Assembly (NCBI RefSeq): GCF_003841505.1 | Contig: NZ_REGA01000011.1 | Coordinates: 62,001 to 126,000, forward strand | Direction: 5' to 3' | DNA from: Natrarchaeobius chitinivorans | GTDB lineage: Archaea > Halobacteriota > Halobacteria > Halobacteriales > Natrialbaceae | DNA: 64,000 nucleotides | Shown: positions 1-9,225 of the stretch, piece by piece | Numbering within the stretch: position 1 is the stretch's first letter | Layout: every line of letters starts with the position of its first letter | Notes under the pieces: model-generated | Database searches by the model: none | The model's input: the letters and a program-made list of their open reading frames with translations, nothing else | Told to the model about the DNA's origin: nothing | Position numbers and translations under genes: made by a program

Positions 1-88
1 CGCCGACGGGGGACTCTCGATCCGTCGGAACCGACCGGTCGGGTTCGTCACGGCCGCGCGGGCGATCGTCGGGCCGGTTGTCAGTCAT
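1..88 (-). CDS. N-terminal fragment of an unidentified leftward gene
   Basis: An ATG on the minus strand at 86-88 opens a frame that stays open to the window edge, giving about 29 residues beginning MTDNRPDDRPRGRDEP. The fragment is hydrophilic and rich in Asp, Arg and Pro, as disordered N-termini of haloarchaeal proteins often are. It shows no domain, so no function can be given. The 35 bases between this start and the stop of the small gene to its right suggest the two could share a transcript. Confidence 0.4.
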   Translation of the reverse strand, partial: MTDNRPDDRPRGRDEPDRSVPTDRESPVG

Positions 89-123
89 GGCTTTCGATAA
101 GGGCCAGAGTATCAAAAAACTCG

Positions 124-276
124 CTACCTGGTCGCGTCGCGCTCCTCGCGTTTCTCGGCGAGATGCTCCCAGATTTCCGTACAGCCAGCACCTTCCTCGA
201 GGTCCTCGAGGTGAGCGTCGTCGCGTTCATCGTCCCGCTCGGTCGTCTTCGGTGAACACTCGGCCGAATCGGTCAT
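124..276 (-). CDS. Small acidic conserved haloarchaeal protein (50 aa)
   Basis: The frame runs from an ATG at 274-276 to a TAG at 124-126. The 50-residue product is acidic and ends in a helix-like block GCTEIWEHLAEKREERD. I recognise this C-terminal GCTEIWEHL pattern from short haloarchaeal proteins of unknown function, but the match is from memory only. There is no transmembrane segment or signal peptide. It lies directly upstream of the partial gene at the left edge in the same orientation, so the two may be cotranscribed. Confidence 0.6.
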   Translation of the reverse strand: MTDSAECSPKTTERDDERDDAHLEDLEEGAGCTEIWEHLAEKREERDATR

Positions 277-798
277 TGCCCCCCGTTCACCCTCTATTTT
301 CATAAGTCACTCTTCCGGCGCAAACAATACCCCTGCTCTGTCTTAACGGCTATCGCTGCCGCTATCTCTGACGGCAGTCCGGTTCCAGACCGTATCGCCT
401 GCGTGCGATTTTGGGCGGTATACGCGTCACACGATCGAACCGCCGCTCGGAGAGCTTCAAAATGGGAATCGGACCGTCAACCGAGGTGTTTCGTCGGTCG
501 CTCGCCGTCTCGTCCAGTAGCCGTCTTATCAGTTGTCACCGTCTGTAGGTTTCGCCGAGCACGTTCGTCGAATCGCTCGACTGTTCGGAACCGATACCTA
601 CCCGTCTCGTCCGCCCCATCGACAGGAGGTGTGCGGTTAGCGGAAAATATGGCCGGTAAGTAACACGGGGATTTCCGACTCACTGGGGATCTGTAGAGAG
701 CGAATCGGACCTCGTCGCGGGGTCCGAATCGATGTGAGTGCACCTGCTTTCGCAGGCTCTCGGCTTTTTCGAGTCGCCGGTGAACGACAGTCCGGATC
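277..798. other. Intergenic region without a convincing gene
   Basis: About 520 bases separate the small leftward gene from the rightward DUF892 gene. Open frames here give Arg/Ser-rich translations unlike haloarchaeal proteins. The stretch probably holds the divergent promoters of its two neighbours. I see no tRNA, clear repeat or terminator in it. Confidence 0.5.
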
Positions 799-1293
799 AT
801 GAGCATCGACACCATTCACGATCTGTTCGAGCACGGACTCGAGGACATCTATCACGCGGAACACCGGCTTCTGGAAGCACTGGAAGACCTCGAGGAGAAC
901 ACCGAACGCGAGGAGATCGCGAACGCGTTCGCCGACCACCGCGAGGAAACCCAACACCAGATCGAGCGTCTCGAGGAGGTCTTCGAGATGTTCGGCGAGC
1001 CCCCGGAGAAAGAAGAGTGTGAAGGAATCGAGGGAATGATCGAGGAGTACGAGGAGTTCACGTCGATGGAGCCCGATCAGGCGGTTCTCGACTATCACAA
1101 CATGGCCGCCGCGGAAAAGACCGAGCACTACGAAATCGCCGCGTACGGCAACCTCATTCCGCTTGCCGATCAGCTCGACATGAGCGAGGCCGCCGACCTC
1201 CTCGAAGAGAACCTCCGCGAGGAACAGGAAGCCCTGGAGGAACTCAAGGAACTGACCGAAGAGTTCGAAATCGACGCGATTCCGGCTGAGTAA
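799..1293 (+). CDS. DUF892 / YciE-YciF ferritin-like protein
   Basis: The 164-residue product is almost entirely helical and very acidic. It carries the pattern of the YciE/YciF (DUF892) family, a four-helix ferritin-like fold: an N-terminal LFEHGLEDIYHAEHRLLEAL helix, a central HREETQHQIERLEEVFEMFG helix, and a C-terminal AAEKTEHYEIAAYGNLIPLA helix. Regularly spaced Glu and His residues are compatible with a di-metal site. The family is associated with stress response, and its biochemical role is not settled. The start is the ATG of MSIDTIHDLF. It stands alone, with repeats downstream. Confidence 0.85.
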   Translation: MSIDTIHDLFEHGLEDIYHAEHRLLEALEDLEENTEREEIANAFADHREETQHQIERLEEVFEMFGEPPEKEECEGIEGMIEEYEEFTSMEPDQAVLDYHNMAAAEKTEHYEIAAYGNLIPLADQLDMSEAADLLEENLREEQEALEELKELTEEFEIDAIPAE

Positions 1294-1296
1294 GAC

Positions 1297-1410
1297 GCAT
1301 CGGTATCGCGTTTTACCGGTATTCACTCGGACGGGGTCGGTGATCACCCGTACCGACCGACAACGCATCGGTACTGGCCGACAACGCATCGGTACTGACC
1401 GACAACGGTC
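1297..1410. repeat. Degenerate repeat block with 21-bp tandem repeats
   Basis: Positions 1355-1375, 1376-1396 and 1397-1410 form a tandem array of a 21-base unit reading gaccgacaacgcatcggta(ct); the third unit is partial. Just before it, 1301-1350 resembles 42,355-42,405, sharing the block ctcggacggggtcgg. Both relatives sit 75-180 bases upstream of a copy of the main dispersed palindrome, so this looks like decayed repeat material and not coding sequence. Confidence 0.6.
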
Positions 1411-1480
1411 TGTATGAGCGTGCCCGCGGGCGATGATCCAGGTTGTGACCACGGGTACTGATCCCGACGTCGAGGGGGGC

Positions 1481-1566
1481 TGATACGGATTACTGTAACT
1501 GTGTACCGGAGCGACCGGCCGCAGTCCCGCGGTCGCTCCGGTAACGACTTACAGTAAACCGTATGA
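1481..1566 (+). repeat. Dispersed structured palindrome, family 1, copy A
   Basis: The element starts TGATACGGATTACTGTAA and ends TTACAGTAAACCGTATGA. Inside it the arms CCGGAGCGACCG and CGGTCGCTCCGG form a perfect 12-bp hairpin core. Other copies with the same layout lie at 8806-8955, 14268-14351, 18701-18786, 29607-29692, 40565-40649, 42466-42551 and 45358-45524. Unlike most copies, this one does not abut a stop codon. It lies between two rightward genes. Confidence 0.85.
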
Positions 1567-1698
1567 CTGTTTGTTCGGTCACGGTCGTTGCGATCACCCG
1601 CTCGAACTCGAGTACCATCTCGGTAACTGAACGTTCCGTGCTGGCACGCACCAAACATATAGGTCCCTGCGAGTGGTGGATCGGCCAGTGATTCGACG

Positions 1699-3159
1699 AT
1701 GGCAGACGTGCCAACGAAGACGGCTCGAGCCGAGTGGGGTACCCGCTTTGGGTTCCTGATGGCGATGATCGGCGCCATGGTCGGTGCCGGGAACATCTGG
1801 CGGTTCCCGTACGTGATGGGGAACAACGGGGGCGGGGCGTTCGTCCTCGCCTTTCTCGTCCTCCTGTTTCTCCTCGCGGTCCCGGGATTGATGGCGGAGG
1901 TCGCGCTGGGCCGGTACACGAACAAAGGCGTCATCGGGGCGTTCAGGGAGGTCGTCGGTCGCGGCGGGATGGTCGGATTCGGGATCGTCGTCTTGCTCGT
2001 GAACGTCGCGTTGATGTCGTACTACTCGCCGTTGATCGGCTGGACGCTTTATTATGCAATCCACTCGCTGTTGTTTACGTTCACGGCAGCGGGGTTCGAG
2101 GCCGAGACGTTCATGGAGAGTTTCTTCGCGAACCCGCCGTTGATGATCGCGCTTCACACGATCGTCATGGGGGCGATCGCGGCGGTCCTCGTCCTCGGAA
2201 TCCGTCGCGGGGTCGAGCGCCTCGTCGTCTACGCTGTGCCGGCACTCGTCGTCGCACTCGTAATCATGACGATCCGCGGACTCACGCTCCCCGGTGCGAG
2301 CGAGGGGATCGCCTTCACCTTCGGTATCCAGTGGGAGTACCTGACCTTCAGCGATACCTGGATCGCCGCGCTCGGTCAGGCGCTGTTCTCGACCGGACTG
2401 GGGTGGGGAATCGCACTGACCGTCGGGAGTTACCTGCGGGAGTACGACGACGTCCCGCTGGGCGGAGGCGTCTTCACGGCGATCGGCGAGTCGAGTATCG
2501 GCATTCTCGCCGCGCTCGCAATCTTCCCGGTCGTCTTCGCCGTCGGCGTCGAACCCGACGCCGGTGCCGGACTCGCGTTTATCTCGCTCGTTCAGGTCTT
2601 CCCCGAGATCCCGCTTGGCGGAATCGTCGCGGTCGTCTTTTTCCTCGGATTTTTCCTCGCGACGTTCACCTCCGGACTGCTCATCACCGAAGTGAGTGTC
2701 ACGACCGTCAGCGAGGAGACCCGGCTGAGCCGCACGCAGACGGTCCTCGGAATCTGTGGCGGCATCTGGTTGCTCGGCCTCCCCAGCGCCTACTCCGCGG
2801 ACGTCCTCGATTTCCTCGATTTCGTCTTCGGGAACTGGGGACTGCCGCTTGCGACCCTCGCTATCATCGGCGTTATCGGGTGGATCCTCGGCCCCGAACG
2901 GCTCCGATTGCTCGCAGTCAACCGCAACGCCGGCATCTACGTCGGGAAGTGGTGGGATCCGGTGATCAAGTTCGTCATTCCTGCGGTCATGCTCTTTATC
3001 ATGGGCTACTTCGCCTGGGAGAACTTCGGCGAACCCGAGATGATCGCCGGCATGTTCGTAATCGTCCTGTTCCCGATCGTCGGCTACGCGATCATGTCCG
3101 TCGTCGAGGGTCGCCACGGCGAACCCGATTCGGCCGGCGTGACGGGGGGTGACGACTGA
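1699..3159 (+). CDS. Sodium-dependent NSS-family amino acid symporter
   Basis: The 486-residue polytopic membrane protein belongs to the neurotransmitter:sodium symporter (SNF) family, which imports amino acids with sodium. The family signature GNIWRFPY is at residues 31-38, in the unwound first helix that binds sodium and substrate. GWGIALTVGSY and the FTSGLLITEVSV stretch fit later helices. About eleven to twelve hydrophobic segments are visible. The stop codon overlaps the start of the next gene (TGATG), so a one-helix accessory protein is translationally coupled to it. The substrate cannot be told from sequence alone. Confidence 0.92.
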   Translation: MADVPTKTARAEWGTRFGFLMAMIGAMVGAGNIWRFPYVMGNNGGGAFVLAFLVLLFLLAVPGLMAEVALGRYTNKGVIGAFREVVGRGGMVGFGIVVLLVNVALMSYYSPLIGWTLYYAIHSLLFTFTAAGFEAETFMESFFANPPLMIALHTIVMGAIAAVLVLGIRRGVERLVVYAVPALVVALVIMTIRGLTLPGASEGIAFTFGIQWEYLTFSDTWIAALGQALFSTGLGWGIALTVGSYLREYDDVPLGGGVFTAIGESSIGILAALAIFPVVFAVGVEPDAGAGLAFISLVQVFPEIPLGGIVAVVFFLGFFLATFTSGLLITEVSVTTVSEETRLSRTQTVLGICGGIWLLGLPSAYSADVLDFLDFVFGNWGLPLATLAIIGVIGWILGPERLRLLAVNRNAGIYVGKWWDPVIKFVIPAVMLFIMGYFAWENFGEPEMIAGMFVIVLFPIVGYAIMSVVEGRHGEPDSAGVTGGDD

Positions 3160-3476
3160 TGGCGCTCACCCCAGCGGTCCTCGGCATGCTCGCGTTCACG
3201 CTGCTCGCGTTCTGGGGCGTCGCGCTCTGGGCGCTCGCCAGGACCCTGCGCCAGGAGGGGCGCAAAGTCGACATACTGAAACAGCAAAACCGGATGGACA
3301 CCTACTCGCCGAAGGCGCTCGCGGAGTTGCGCGAGTGGATCGAACAGAACCCGGACGATCCGCTCGTCGATACCGCTCGAGAACGGTACAACGAGTGCGT
3401 CGAAGTCCTTCGACAGACCGATACCCACTACTACGACTGGTCGGACGAGGAGATCGCACGCCTCGAGAGGGTTTGA
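3159..3476 (+). CDS. Single-pass accessory protein of the NSS symporter
   Basis: The 105-residue product has one N-terminal membrane segment (residues about 6-28, LGMLAFTLLAFWGVALWALA) followed by a soluble acidic tail of about 75 residues. Its ATG overlaps the symporter stop by one base. A coupled one-TM partner is typical of several bacterial and archaeal NSS transporters, for example the MetS small subunit, although this tail is longer than MetS. A role as symporter subunit is inferred from coupling and topology. Confidence 0.7.
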   Translation: MALTPAVLGMLAFTLLAFWGVALWALARTLRQEGRKVDILKQQNRMDTYSPKALAELREWIEQNPDDPLVDTARERYNECVEVLRQTDTHYYDWSDEEIARLERV

Positions 3477-3480
3477 GAGC

Positions 3481-3607
3481 TTGACGAGACGGATCGAGAC
3501 AGTTTGGGCTTGACGAGACGCCTCGAGGGGTCGACGAGTGATGTGCGGAGGATCGAGAGGTCGACGAGTGATGTGCGGAGGAGAGGTTGACGAATAATAT
3601 GAGGAGG
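3481..3607. repeat. Imperfect 30-bp tandem repeats
   Basis: The unit ggtcgacgagtgatgtgcgg begins at 3529 and again at 3559, a 30-base period. A decayed third unit starts near 3585, and related cttgacgagac motifs lie at 3480 and 3509. The array fills the space between the symporter operon and rimI and has no coding look. Confidence 0.7.
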
Positions 3608-3667
3608 TGTCGGTCGTGACCTCGATCGACGCGACCGCTTTTATCGTTGGACGACCAATCACGGGAC

Positions 3668-4144
3668 GTGACGATACCGGCCTCGGAGGAGAACGGCGGC
3701 GGGGTGTCGATCCGACCTGCAGAGCGTGCGGATCTCCTCGCGGTCACGCACATCGAGAACGCGTCGTTCTCCCAGCCCTGGCCGTTCGACGCGTTCGAGC
3801 GGTTTCTCGGCGAGCCAGGATTTCTGGTCGCCGAGTACGAGGGCGACGTGGTCGGGTACGCCATCGCCGACGTCTCCCGGAACTTCGGACGCCGACTCGG
3901 TCACCTCAAAGACATCGCCGTCCATCCCGACCGCCGCGGGGTCGGCGTCGGATCCGCCCTCCTCACTCGAGCGATCGCCGTCGTGACGGCACAGGGTGCC
4001 GATTCGGTCAAACTCGAGGTTCGACGCTCGAACGACCGGGCCAAGCGCCTCTATCGGGAGTTCGGGTTCGAACCGCTCCGACGCGTCTCCGGGTACTACG
4101 AGGACGGCGAGGATGCGATCGTGATGCTCAACAAACTCGAGTGA
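3668..4144 (+). CDS. rimI: Ribosomal-protein alanine N-acetyltransferase, RimI type
   Basis: This is a GNAT-fold acetyltransferase with the acetyl-CoA loop HPDRRGVGVGSALL and the RimI-typical C-terminal run RLYREFGFEPLRRVSGYY. Archaeal RimI/Ard1 proteins acetylate N-termini of cellular proteins. An in-frame TTG lies at 3647, but the box cttttatc at 3637-3645 sits about 26 bases before GTG 3668, so a leaderless start at that GTG is preferred (158 aa). It is followed by two small haloarchaea-specific genes in the same orientation. Confidence 0.85.
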   Translation: MTIPASEENGGGVSIRPAERADLLAVTHIENASFSQPWPFDAFERFLGEPGFLVAEYEGDVVGYAIADVSRNFGRRLGHLKDIAVHPDRRGVGVGSALLTRAIAVVTAQGADSVKLEVRRSNDRAKRLYREFGFEPLRRVSGYYEDGEDAIVMLNKLE

Positions 4145-4220
4145 TGCTCCGGGCGAGCGGAGGTCTCGACCGCCACGAGAGTGCGGTGGCGTTTTACCGC
4201 TCCCGGTCGCAAGGGAGCGT

Positions 4221-4634
4221 ATGGGATACGCCTGTCCGGTCTGTGACGTCGAACAGGCCGACGCCAGACACCTCGCGAACCACCTCGCGGTCACCGCCTC
4301 GCTCGGCCGCCGAGACCACCTCGAGTGGCTCGAAGAGCGTGCGCCCAACTGGGCGGAGTGTGGCCCGGACGAACTCGGCGAGATCGTCGCCGAGTACGCC
4401 CCCGAAACGGACGCGCCGACGTTCGAAGGAGAGGATCACGCTCACGGTCACGAACCGGGTCGTCCCGGTGGGTTCGAGGACGGTCTTGCTAGACAGACTC
4501 GCGGGAGCGGACGCGGGGAGTTGACCGGTGAAGCCGCCGGCGTCCTCGAGGAGGCCCGGGAGCTAACGCGGCGGATGCACGACGACGAGAGCGACGGACG
4601 GAACGAAAACGCGTCGCGGAACGAAAACGCGTAA
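4221..4634 (+). CDS. DUF5810-type zinc-finger protein
   Basis: The 137-residue product opens with a C2H2-like metal site, CPVC at residues 5-8 followed by His17 and His21, then an acidic disordered tail. This arrangement matches, from memory, the haloarchaeal DUF5810 family of unknown function. The C-terminus carries a short duplication (RNENASRNENA). The next gene, 25 bases downstream, looks like DUF5809, and the two families are usually neighbours. The GC-rich tail of about 70 residues is unlikely to fold. Confidence 0.7.
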   Translation: MGYACPVCDVEQADARHLANHLAVTASLGRRDHLEWLEERAPNWAECGPDELGEIVAEYAPETDAPTFEGEDHAHGHEPGRPGGFEDGLARQTRGSGRGELTGEAAGVLEEARELTRRMHDDESDGRNENASRNENA

Positions 4635-4659
4635 CTGTTCGACGGGCGATGGGGTCGAT

Positions 4660-5070
4660 ATGCAGACGGTTGGTACGTTCGAGTTCGAGTCGGTCGCGGA
4701 GGCTCGCGACGCCTACGAGTCGGTCGGGCCCGCGGCCCAGACCGTCGTCCGCGAGGTCGCGAAAGTCATGGAGTTCGACCGGGAGGAGTACGACGAGCGC
4801 GTCACCGGCGAGGTCGTCGAGACCGCTCGAGATGCACTCTTTGCGAGTCTCCTTCGCGTCTCGGTCGGTTCCCGTGAGGAGTACGACGAGTGGCGCGAGT
4901 CCTACGACGGCGAGGTGACGGAAGTCGGCCACGAGCGCGTCGACAACGTGGTCTGGCACGCCGGACCCGAAAACGGGGCCGTCGCTGCCACGTTCCAGAA
5001 CGAAGAGGACGCAGCGGTCGCCACGCTCCGCCGGCAGGCGTTCGGTCGACTGTACCGCGACCGCTTGTGA
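4660..5070 (+). CDS. DUF5809-type haloarchaeal protein
   Basis: This soluble acidic protein of 136 residues has the N-terminal pattern MQTVGTFEFESVAEARDAYES and predicted mostly helical content. It resembles the haloarchaeal DUF5809 family, whose function is unknown. It follows the zinc-finger gene in the same direction, with the start ATG after the box gggcgatgg. No catalytic motif or membrane segment is visible. Confidence 0.65.
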   Translation: MQTVGTFEFESVAEARDAYESVGPAAQTVVREVAKVMEFDREEYDERVTGEVVETARDALFASLLRVSVGSREEYDEWRESYDGEVTEVGHERVDNVVWHAGPENGAVAATFQNEEDAAVATLRRQAFGRLYRDRL

Positions 5071-5155
5071 GGGATTTCGCCGCCGTTCCGGTTCTCGAAG
5101 GTGCGGTTGACTCGAAACCAGCACTCCTTATCCACTCGAGCGCCAGCGTTCGCGT

Positions 5156-5779
5156 ATGACCGACGCAGACGAGTGGACCCTCCTCGAGGAGGTCACCGAG
5201 TACGAGACGGGCTGGTACGACGGCGGATACGACCTGCTCGAGCAACCCGATGGAACCGAGAAGCGCTACTACTGGGCGGAGTTACCCTCCGCAGTCGTCG
5301 TGGTCGCCCGCGTCGACGGCGAACTCGTCGACACCCTCGAGAGCGGCGACGACTCCGGCGGCGGGAACGATACCAACGGTGCTGCCGGCGGGAGGACCGA
5401 GGGAGACCACCTCCTTTTCGTCGAGCAGTACCGGCCGCCGATCCGCGAAACGCACCTCGAGTTGCCCGCCGGAATCGTCGAGGACGGCGAATCCTACACG
5501 GCTGCGGCCGCGCGCGAACTCGAGGAGGAGACCGGCTTCCGTCCCTCGAGTACGGCGCTCCTCCAGGAGTACGCCGTCGCGACCGGCGTGTTGCGCCACG
5601 ACCGCGGCGTCGTCTACGCCGAGGGGCTCGAACTCGGTCGGCGGGAACTCGACTCGAACGAGTTCCTCGAGGTGACGACGGTCCCGATTTCGGAAGCGCT
5701 CGAGCGCGCCCGCGAAGGGCCGGCGAACGACTCGACGCTGTCGGCGCTGTTGCTCGCCACCGAGGACGGATTGTTGTAG
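5156..5779 (+). CDS. NUDIX hydrolase, ADP-ribose pyrophosphatase-like
   Basis: The Nudix box GX5EX7REUXEEXGU is complete: G-I-V-E-D-G-E, then AARELEEETGF. ELPAG before it and the overall layout of 207 residues resemble ADP-ribose/NDP-sugar pyrophosphatases. A Gly/Asp/Asn-rich low-complexity insert near residues 62-83 interrupts the N-terminal sheet. This is a common sort of haloarchaeal loop expansion. Substrate cannot be assigned with certainty. Confidence 0.88.
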   Translation: MTDADEWTLLEEVTEYETGWYDGGYDLLEQPDGTEKRYYWAELPSAVVVVARVDGELVDTLESGDDSGGGNDTNGAAGGRTEGDHLLFVEQYRPPIRETHLELPAGIVEDGESYTAAAARELEEETGFRPSSTALLQEYAVATGVLRHDRGVVYAEGLELGRRELDSNEFLEVTTVPISEALERAREGPANDSTLSALLLATEDGLL

Positions 5780-6035
5780 GGTAGCCGGTCGGGGTCGCCG
5801 ACCGTCGCCGCTCGTGTTGCCGATCGTCGCCGCTCGCGTCGACGCTCCCCGCCGCTCGCGTCGATACTCCCCGGAAACGATCGCGGACGGACGGCGTGCG
5901 AGCGCACTTTGGTTTCCACAGTTTGCACTTTTACCGACTTTCGATCCTTTCGCTACGCGTCGGAAAGACTGCGGTTCTCGTAAGGACAAACCGCTTGAAG
6001 GAGTAGTCCCATAGTAGTACACAGGTGACCACACT

Positions 6036-8804
6036 GTGAAATCTACCGTCTCTATCTCGGGGATGTCGTGTGCGACGTGTGCCGGAGCGGTCGAAACGGC
6101 CGTCTCCGACCTCGAGGGGGTCGAGACCGTCGACGTCAACGCCGCGACGGACGAGGCGACCCTCGAGTACGATCCCGCGACGGTGTCACTCGCCGAGATC
6201 TACGCGGCGATCGAGGGTGCCGGCTACGAACCCGATCGGCGGACGTCGACGATCGAAATCGCGGGCATGTCGTGTTCGACGTGTGCAGAGACGACGGCGG
6301 ACGCGGTCGAGGACGTTCCGGGGGTGCTCTCGGCGTCGGTCAACTACGCGACCGAGGAGGGGACCGTCGAGTTCAATCCCAACGGGACGTCCTTGCCGGC
6401 GATCTACGACGCGATCGAGGACGCCGGCTTCGAACCCGACCGGCGCGTCGACGAGGGCGGAGATCTGACCGAGCAACGCGAAAGCGCCGTCGAACGCGAA
6501 CTTCGGACGAAGCGAACGTGGGTGATCGTCGGTGGCCTTCTGGCGATCCCGTTCGCCCTGGTGATGGGACAGATGGTGACCGAGTGGCTCTACGACGCGG
6601 CCTTCCTGCCGGCCTGGTTCGACTGGGTGGAGTTCGTCTTCGCGACGGCACTGATGGCGACGCTCGGCCGGCACTTCCTCGAGGGAGCGTACACAGCGCT
6701 GGTGAACAACCGACAGGCGAATATGGACACCCTCGTCTCGGTCGGCACCAGTGCGGGTTACATCTACAGTACGGCCGTCCTGCTCGGCGTCGTCTCGGGG
6801 GGGCTCTACTTCGAGGCCGTCGCGTTCATCCTCTGGTTTATCTACCTCGGCGTCTGGCTCGAGGCCCGCTCGAAAGCCCGTGCCAGCGCGGCGCTCCGGG
6901 AACTGCTCGAGATGCAGGCCGAAGAGGCCACGCTGGTCGAGTGGGAGACCGCTGAGGACGGTCGGGCGGACGACGACGGACGCGCCGAAGAGGTCGTGGT
7001 CCCGCTCGAGGCGGTCGAACCGGGCGACGTGATGAAGGTTCGGCCGGGCGAACAGATCCCGACCGACGGTGTCGTCGTCGACGGCGAGAGCGCGGTCGAC
7101 GAGTCGATGGTGACCGGCGAGTCGGTCCCGGTCGAAAAGCGTGAGGGCGACGAGGTCGTCGGGTCGACGATCAACGAGAACGGCGTGTTGCTCGTCGAGG
7201 CGACCAACGTCGGGGAGGAGACGGCGATCCAGCAGATCGTCGAGCGCGTCAAGGAGGCCCAGGCCCGCCAGCCGGACGTTCAGCGGCTGGTCGACAGGGT
7301 CAGTGCCTACTTCGTCCCCGCGGTGATCGTCAACGCCGTCGTCTGGTCGATCCTGTGGGCGGCGTTCCCGACCGAACTGTACGCCGTCTCCTCGACGCTC
7401 GGCTCGTGGATCCCGCTGCTCGAGCCCGTCGGCGGCGGTCCCGAGGTCGCCGTCCCCGTCGCCGACGCGGGCGTTCCGGTCCTCGAGTTCTCGATCGTCG
7501 TTCTCGCCTCGGCGATTCTGATCGCCTGTCCCTGCGCGCTGGGGCTTGCGACGCCGATGGCGACGATGGTCGGCTCGACGATCAGCGCGAAAAACGGCGT
7601 CCTCTACAAGGGCGCGGACATCCTCGAGAAGGCTCGGGGCATCGACGTGGTCGTCTTCGACAAGACCGGAACGCTGACCCACGGCGACATGCGGTTGACC
7701 GACGCCGTTCCCGTCGACGACGCAGTCGAGGAGGAACGCGGCGGGCCGGTCGCTGACGGCGGCTCGTCGACGTCGGTCACCGACGGCGGCGCACTCGAGC
7801 GCCCGGTCGACGAGGACGGCGACCTCGAGAGCGCGACGCGAAGACTACTCTCGGTTGCTGCGAGCGCTGAATCCGGCTCCGAACACCCGCTCGCGCGGGC
7901 GATCGTCGAGGGCGCAGAAGAACGCGGCCTCGATCTCGAGGAACCGACCGAGTTCGAGAACGTTCCGGGGCACGGCATCCGGGCGACGATCTCGGCGGGC
8001 GACGTCCTCGTCGGCAACCGGAAGCTCATGGCGGACAACGGAATCGATCCCTCCCCCGTCGAGGGAACGATGGAGCGACTCGAGCGCGAGGGCAAGACGG
8101 CGATGCTGGTCGCACTCGAGGGCGAGCTCCTGGGCGTCGTCGCCAACGCGGATACGGTCCGCGAGAGCGCGAAAGAGACGATCGACGAGTTACACGCTCG
8201 CGGGCTCGAGGTGATGATGCTCACGGGAGACAACGAGCGAACCGGCCGCGCGGTCGGCGAGCGACTCGGGATCGATCCCGACAACGTCCACGCGGAGGTT
8301 CTGCCCGAAGACAAGGCCGACGAGATCGAGTCGATCCAGTCGGCCGGTGAGCGATCCGACGGATCGCGATCCTCGTGGGGCCGACGGTCCCACGGCGGGA
8401 AACGGGCGATCATGGTCGGCGACGGCGTCAACGACGCGCCCGCGTTAACCTCGGCTCACGTCGGCGTCGCAATCGGCTCCGGCACCGACGTCGCCATCGA
8501 GAGCGCCGACGTCACGCTGATGCGCGACGATCCGGCCGACGTGCTGAAAGCGATGCGGGTCGCAGACGCCACGATTTCGAAGGTTCGACAGAACCTCTTC
8601 TGGGCGTTCGTCTACAACGCGACGTTGCTCCCGATCGCGTCGATCGGCCTTCTCAACCCCGCGCTGGCGGGGATCGCGATGGCCGCCTCGAGCGTCTCGG
8701 TCGTCTCGAACAGTCTCGCGTTCGTCGGGTGGGATCCCCACGACGACTACGTCTTCGCGCCGTTCCGGCCGTTCGTCTGGGTTCGCGACCGACTCGTCGG
8801 ATAG
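6036..8804 (+). CDS. copA: Copper-exporting P1B-type ATPase
   Basis: The 922-residue protein pumps Cu(I) out of the cytoplasm. Two N-terminal heavy-metal-binding domains carry CATC at residues 12-15 and CSTC at 80-83. They are followed by membrane helices, the actuator TGES at 360-363, the transport-site motif CPC at 498-500, the phosphorylation motif DKTGT starting at Asp542, and GDGVNDAP at 795-802. Two low-complexity acidic or Ser/Gly inserts lie in the cytoplasmic ATP-binding part. The start is a GTG, and GMSCATCA follows closely, as expected for the family. No adjacent copper chaperone gene was seen. Confidence 0.95.
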   Translation: MKSTVSISGMSCATCAGAVETAVSDLEGVETVDVNAATDEATLEYDPATVSLAEIYAAIEGAGYEPDRRTSTIEIAGMSCSTCAETTADAVEDVPGVLSASVNYATEEGTVEFNPNGTSLPAIYDAIEDAGFEPDRRVDEGGDLTEQRESAVERELRTKRTWVIVGGLLAIPFALVMGQMVTEWLYDAAFLPAWFDWVEFVFATALMATLGRHFLEGAYTALVNNRQANMDTLVSVGTSAGYIYSTAVLLGVVSGGLYFEAVAFILWFIYLGVWLEARSKARASAALRELLEMQAEEATLVEWETAEDGRADDDGRAEEVVVPLEAVEPGDVMKVRPGEQIPTDGVVVDGESAVDESMVTGESVPVEKREGDEVVGSTINENGVLLVEATNVGEETAIQQIVERVKEAQARQPDVQRLVDRVSAYFVPAVIVNAVVWSILWAAFPTELYAVSSTLGSWIPLLEPVGGGPEVAVPVADAGVPVLEFSIVVLASAILIACPCALGLATPMATMVGSTISAKNGVLYKGADILEKARGIDVVVFDKTGTLTHGDMRLTDAVPVDDAVEEERGGPVADGGSSTSVTDGGALERPVDEDGDLESATRRLLSVAASAESGSEHPLARAIVEGAEERGLDLEEPTEFENVPGHGIRATISAGDVLVGNRKLMADNGIDPSPVEGTMERLEREGKTAMLVALEGELLGVVANADTVRESAKETIDELHARGLEVMMLTGDNERTGRAVGERLGIDPDNVHAEVLPEDKADEIESIQSAGERSDGSRSSWGRRSHGGKRAIMVGDGVNDAPALTSAHVGVAIGSGTDVAIESADVTLMRDDPADVLKAMRVADATISKVRQNLFWAFVYNATLLPIASIGLLNPALAGIAMAASSVSVVSNSLAFVGWDPHDDYVFAPFRPFVWVRDRLVG

Positions 8805-8805
8805 G

Positions 8806-8955
8806 GGGGAATAACCGGTGAAACTACGACTCACCCGAAGTTTCACCGGTAAACCGGTACAGCAATCCGTCTCAGACGGTCTGCTATGAGTCTTTACCGG
8901 TCGATCGCAGAACGGTGGGCGATCGACCGGCAATCAGTCATAGCAAACCGTATCA
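8806..8955 (+). repeat. Family 1 palindromes, copies B' and B in tandem
   Basis: Two structured units lie head to tail. B' (8806-8874) has core arms CCGGTGAAACT and AGTTTCACCGG and ends in CCGTCTCA. B (8872-8955) has core arms CCGGTCGATCG and CGATCGACCGG and ends in AAACCGTATCA. The two cores differ in sequence, yet each pairs perfectly. The last three bases of copy B are the stop codon of the leftward gene that follows. Confidence 0.8.
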
Positions 8956-9186
8956 GTCGTTTCCGCGCTCGACGTCGTTCGTCCGTTCCGATTCCTCTCG
9001 AGGTTCGGCGTCCGATTTCAGCTCCTCGACTTGCCGCTCGAGTTCTTCGATCCGCTGTTCGTCGCCGGTGTTCGATCCCCGCTGGAGGAGGTAGACGATA
9101 CCGGCGATGATGGCCACGGGTATCAGGAAGATGAACAGGATGACGACGAGCTCCGGACCGCCCGGCACCTGTAACGGAGTCGTCAT
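8953..9186 (-). CDS. Small TatA-like membrane protein with coiled-coil tail
   Basis: The 77-residue product starts with PGGPELVVILFIFLIPVAII, reminiscent of the GGPELL transmembrane start of TatA. It lacks the FG hinge and the usual amphipathic helix. Instead it has one membrane segment (residues about 12-36) followed by a charged coiled coil (QRIEELERQVEELKS). It may be a TatA-like or unrelated membrane-anchored scaffold. The stop codon TGA lies within the terminus of repeat copy B. Confidence 0.6.
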   Translation of the reverse strand: MTTPLQVPGGPELVVILFIFLIPVAIIAGIVYLLQRGSNTGDEQRIEELERQVEELKSDAEPREESERTNDVERGND

Positions 9187-9225
9187 ACAGCGAGTATCGT
9201 TACTCGGCCGTATAAAGGTGCGTCA

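Noticed and set aside
403-663. 86-codon frame left of the DUF892 gene
   Set aside because: Arg/Ser-rich translation and no codon bias or start context; taken as non-coding.
1594-3117. Long open frame antisense to the NSS symporter
   Set aside because: It is the reverse complement of a clear membrane protein, has a mirror composition rich in Asp/Arg/Glu, and lacks domains. GC-rich codon bias opens such frames.
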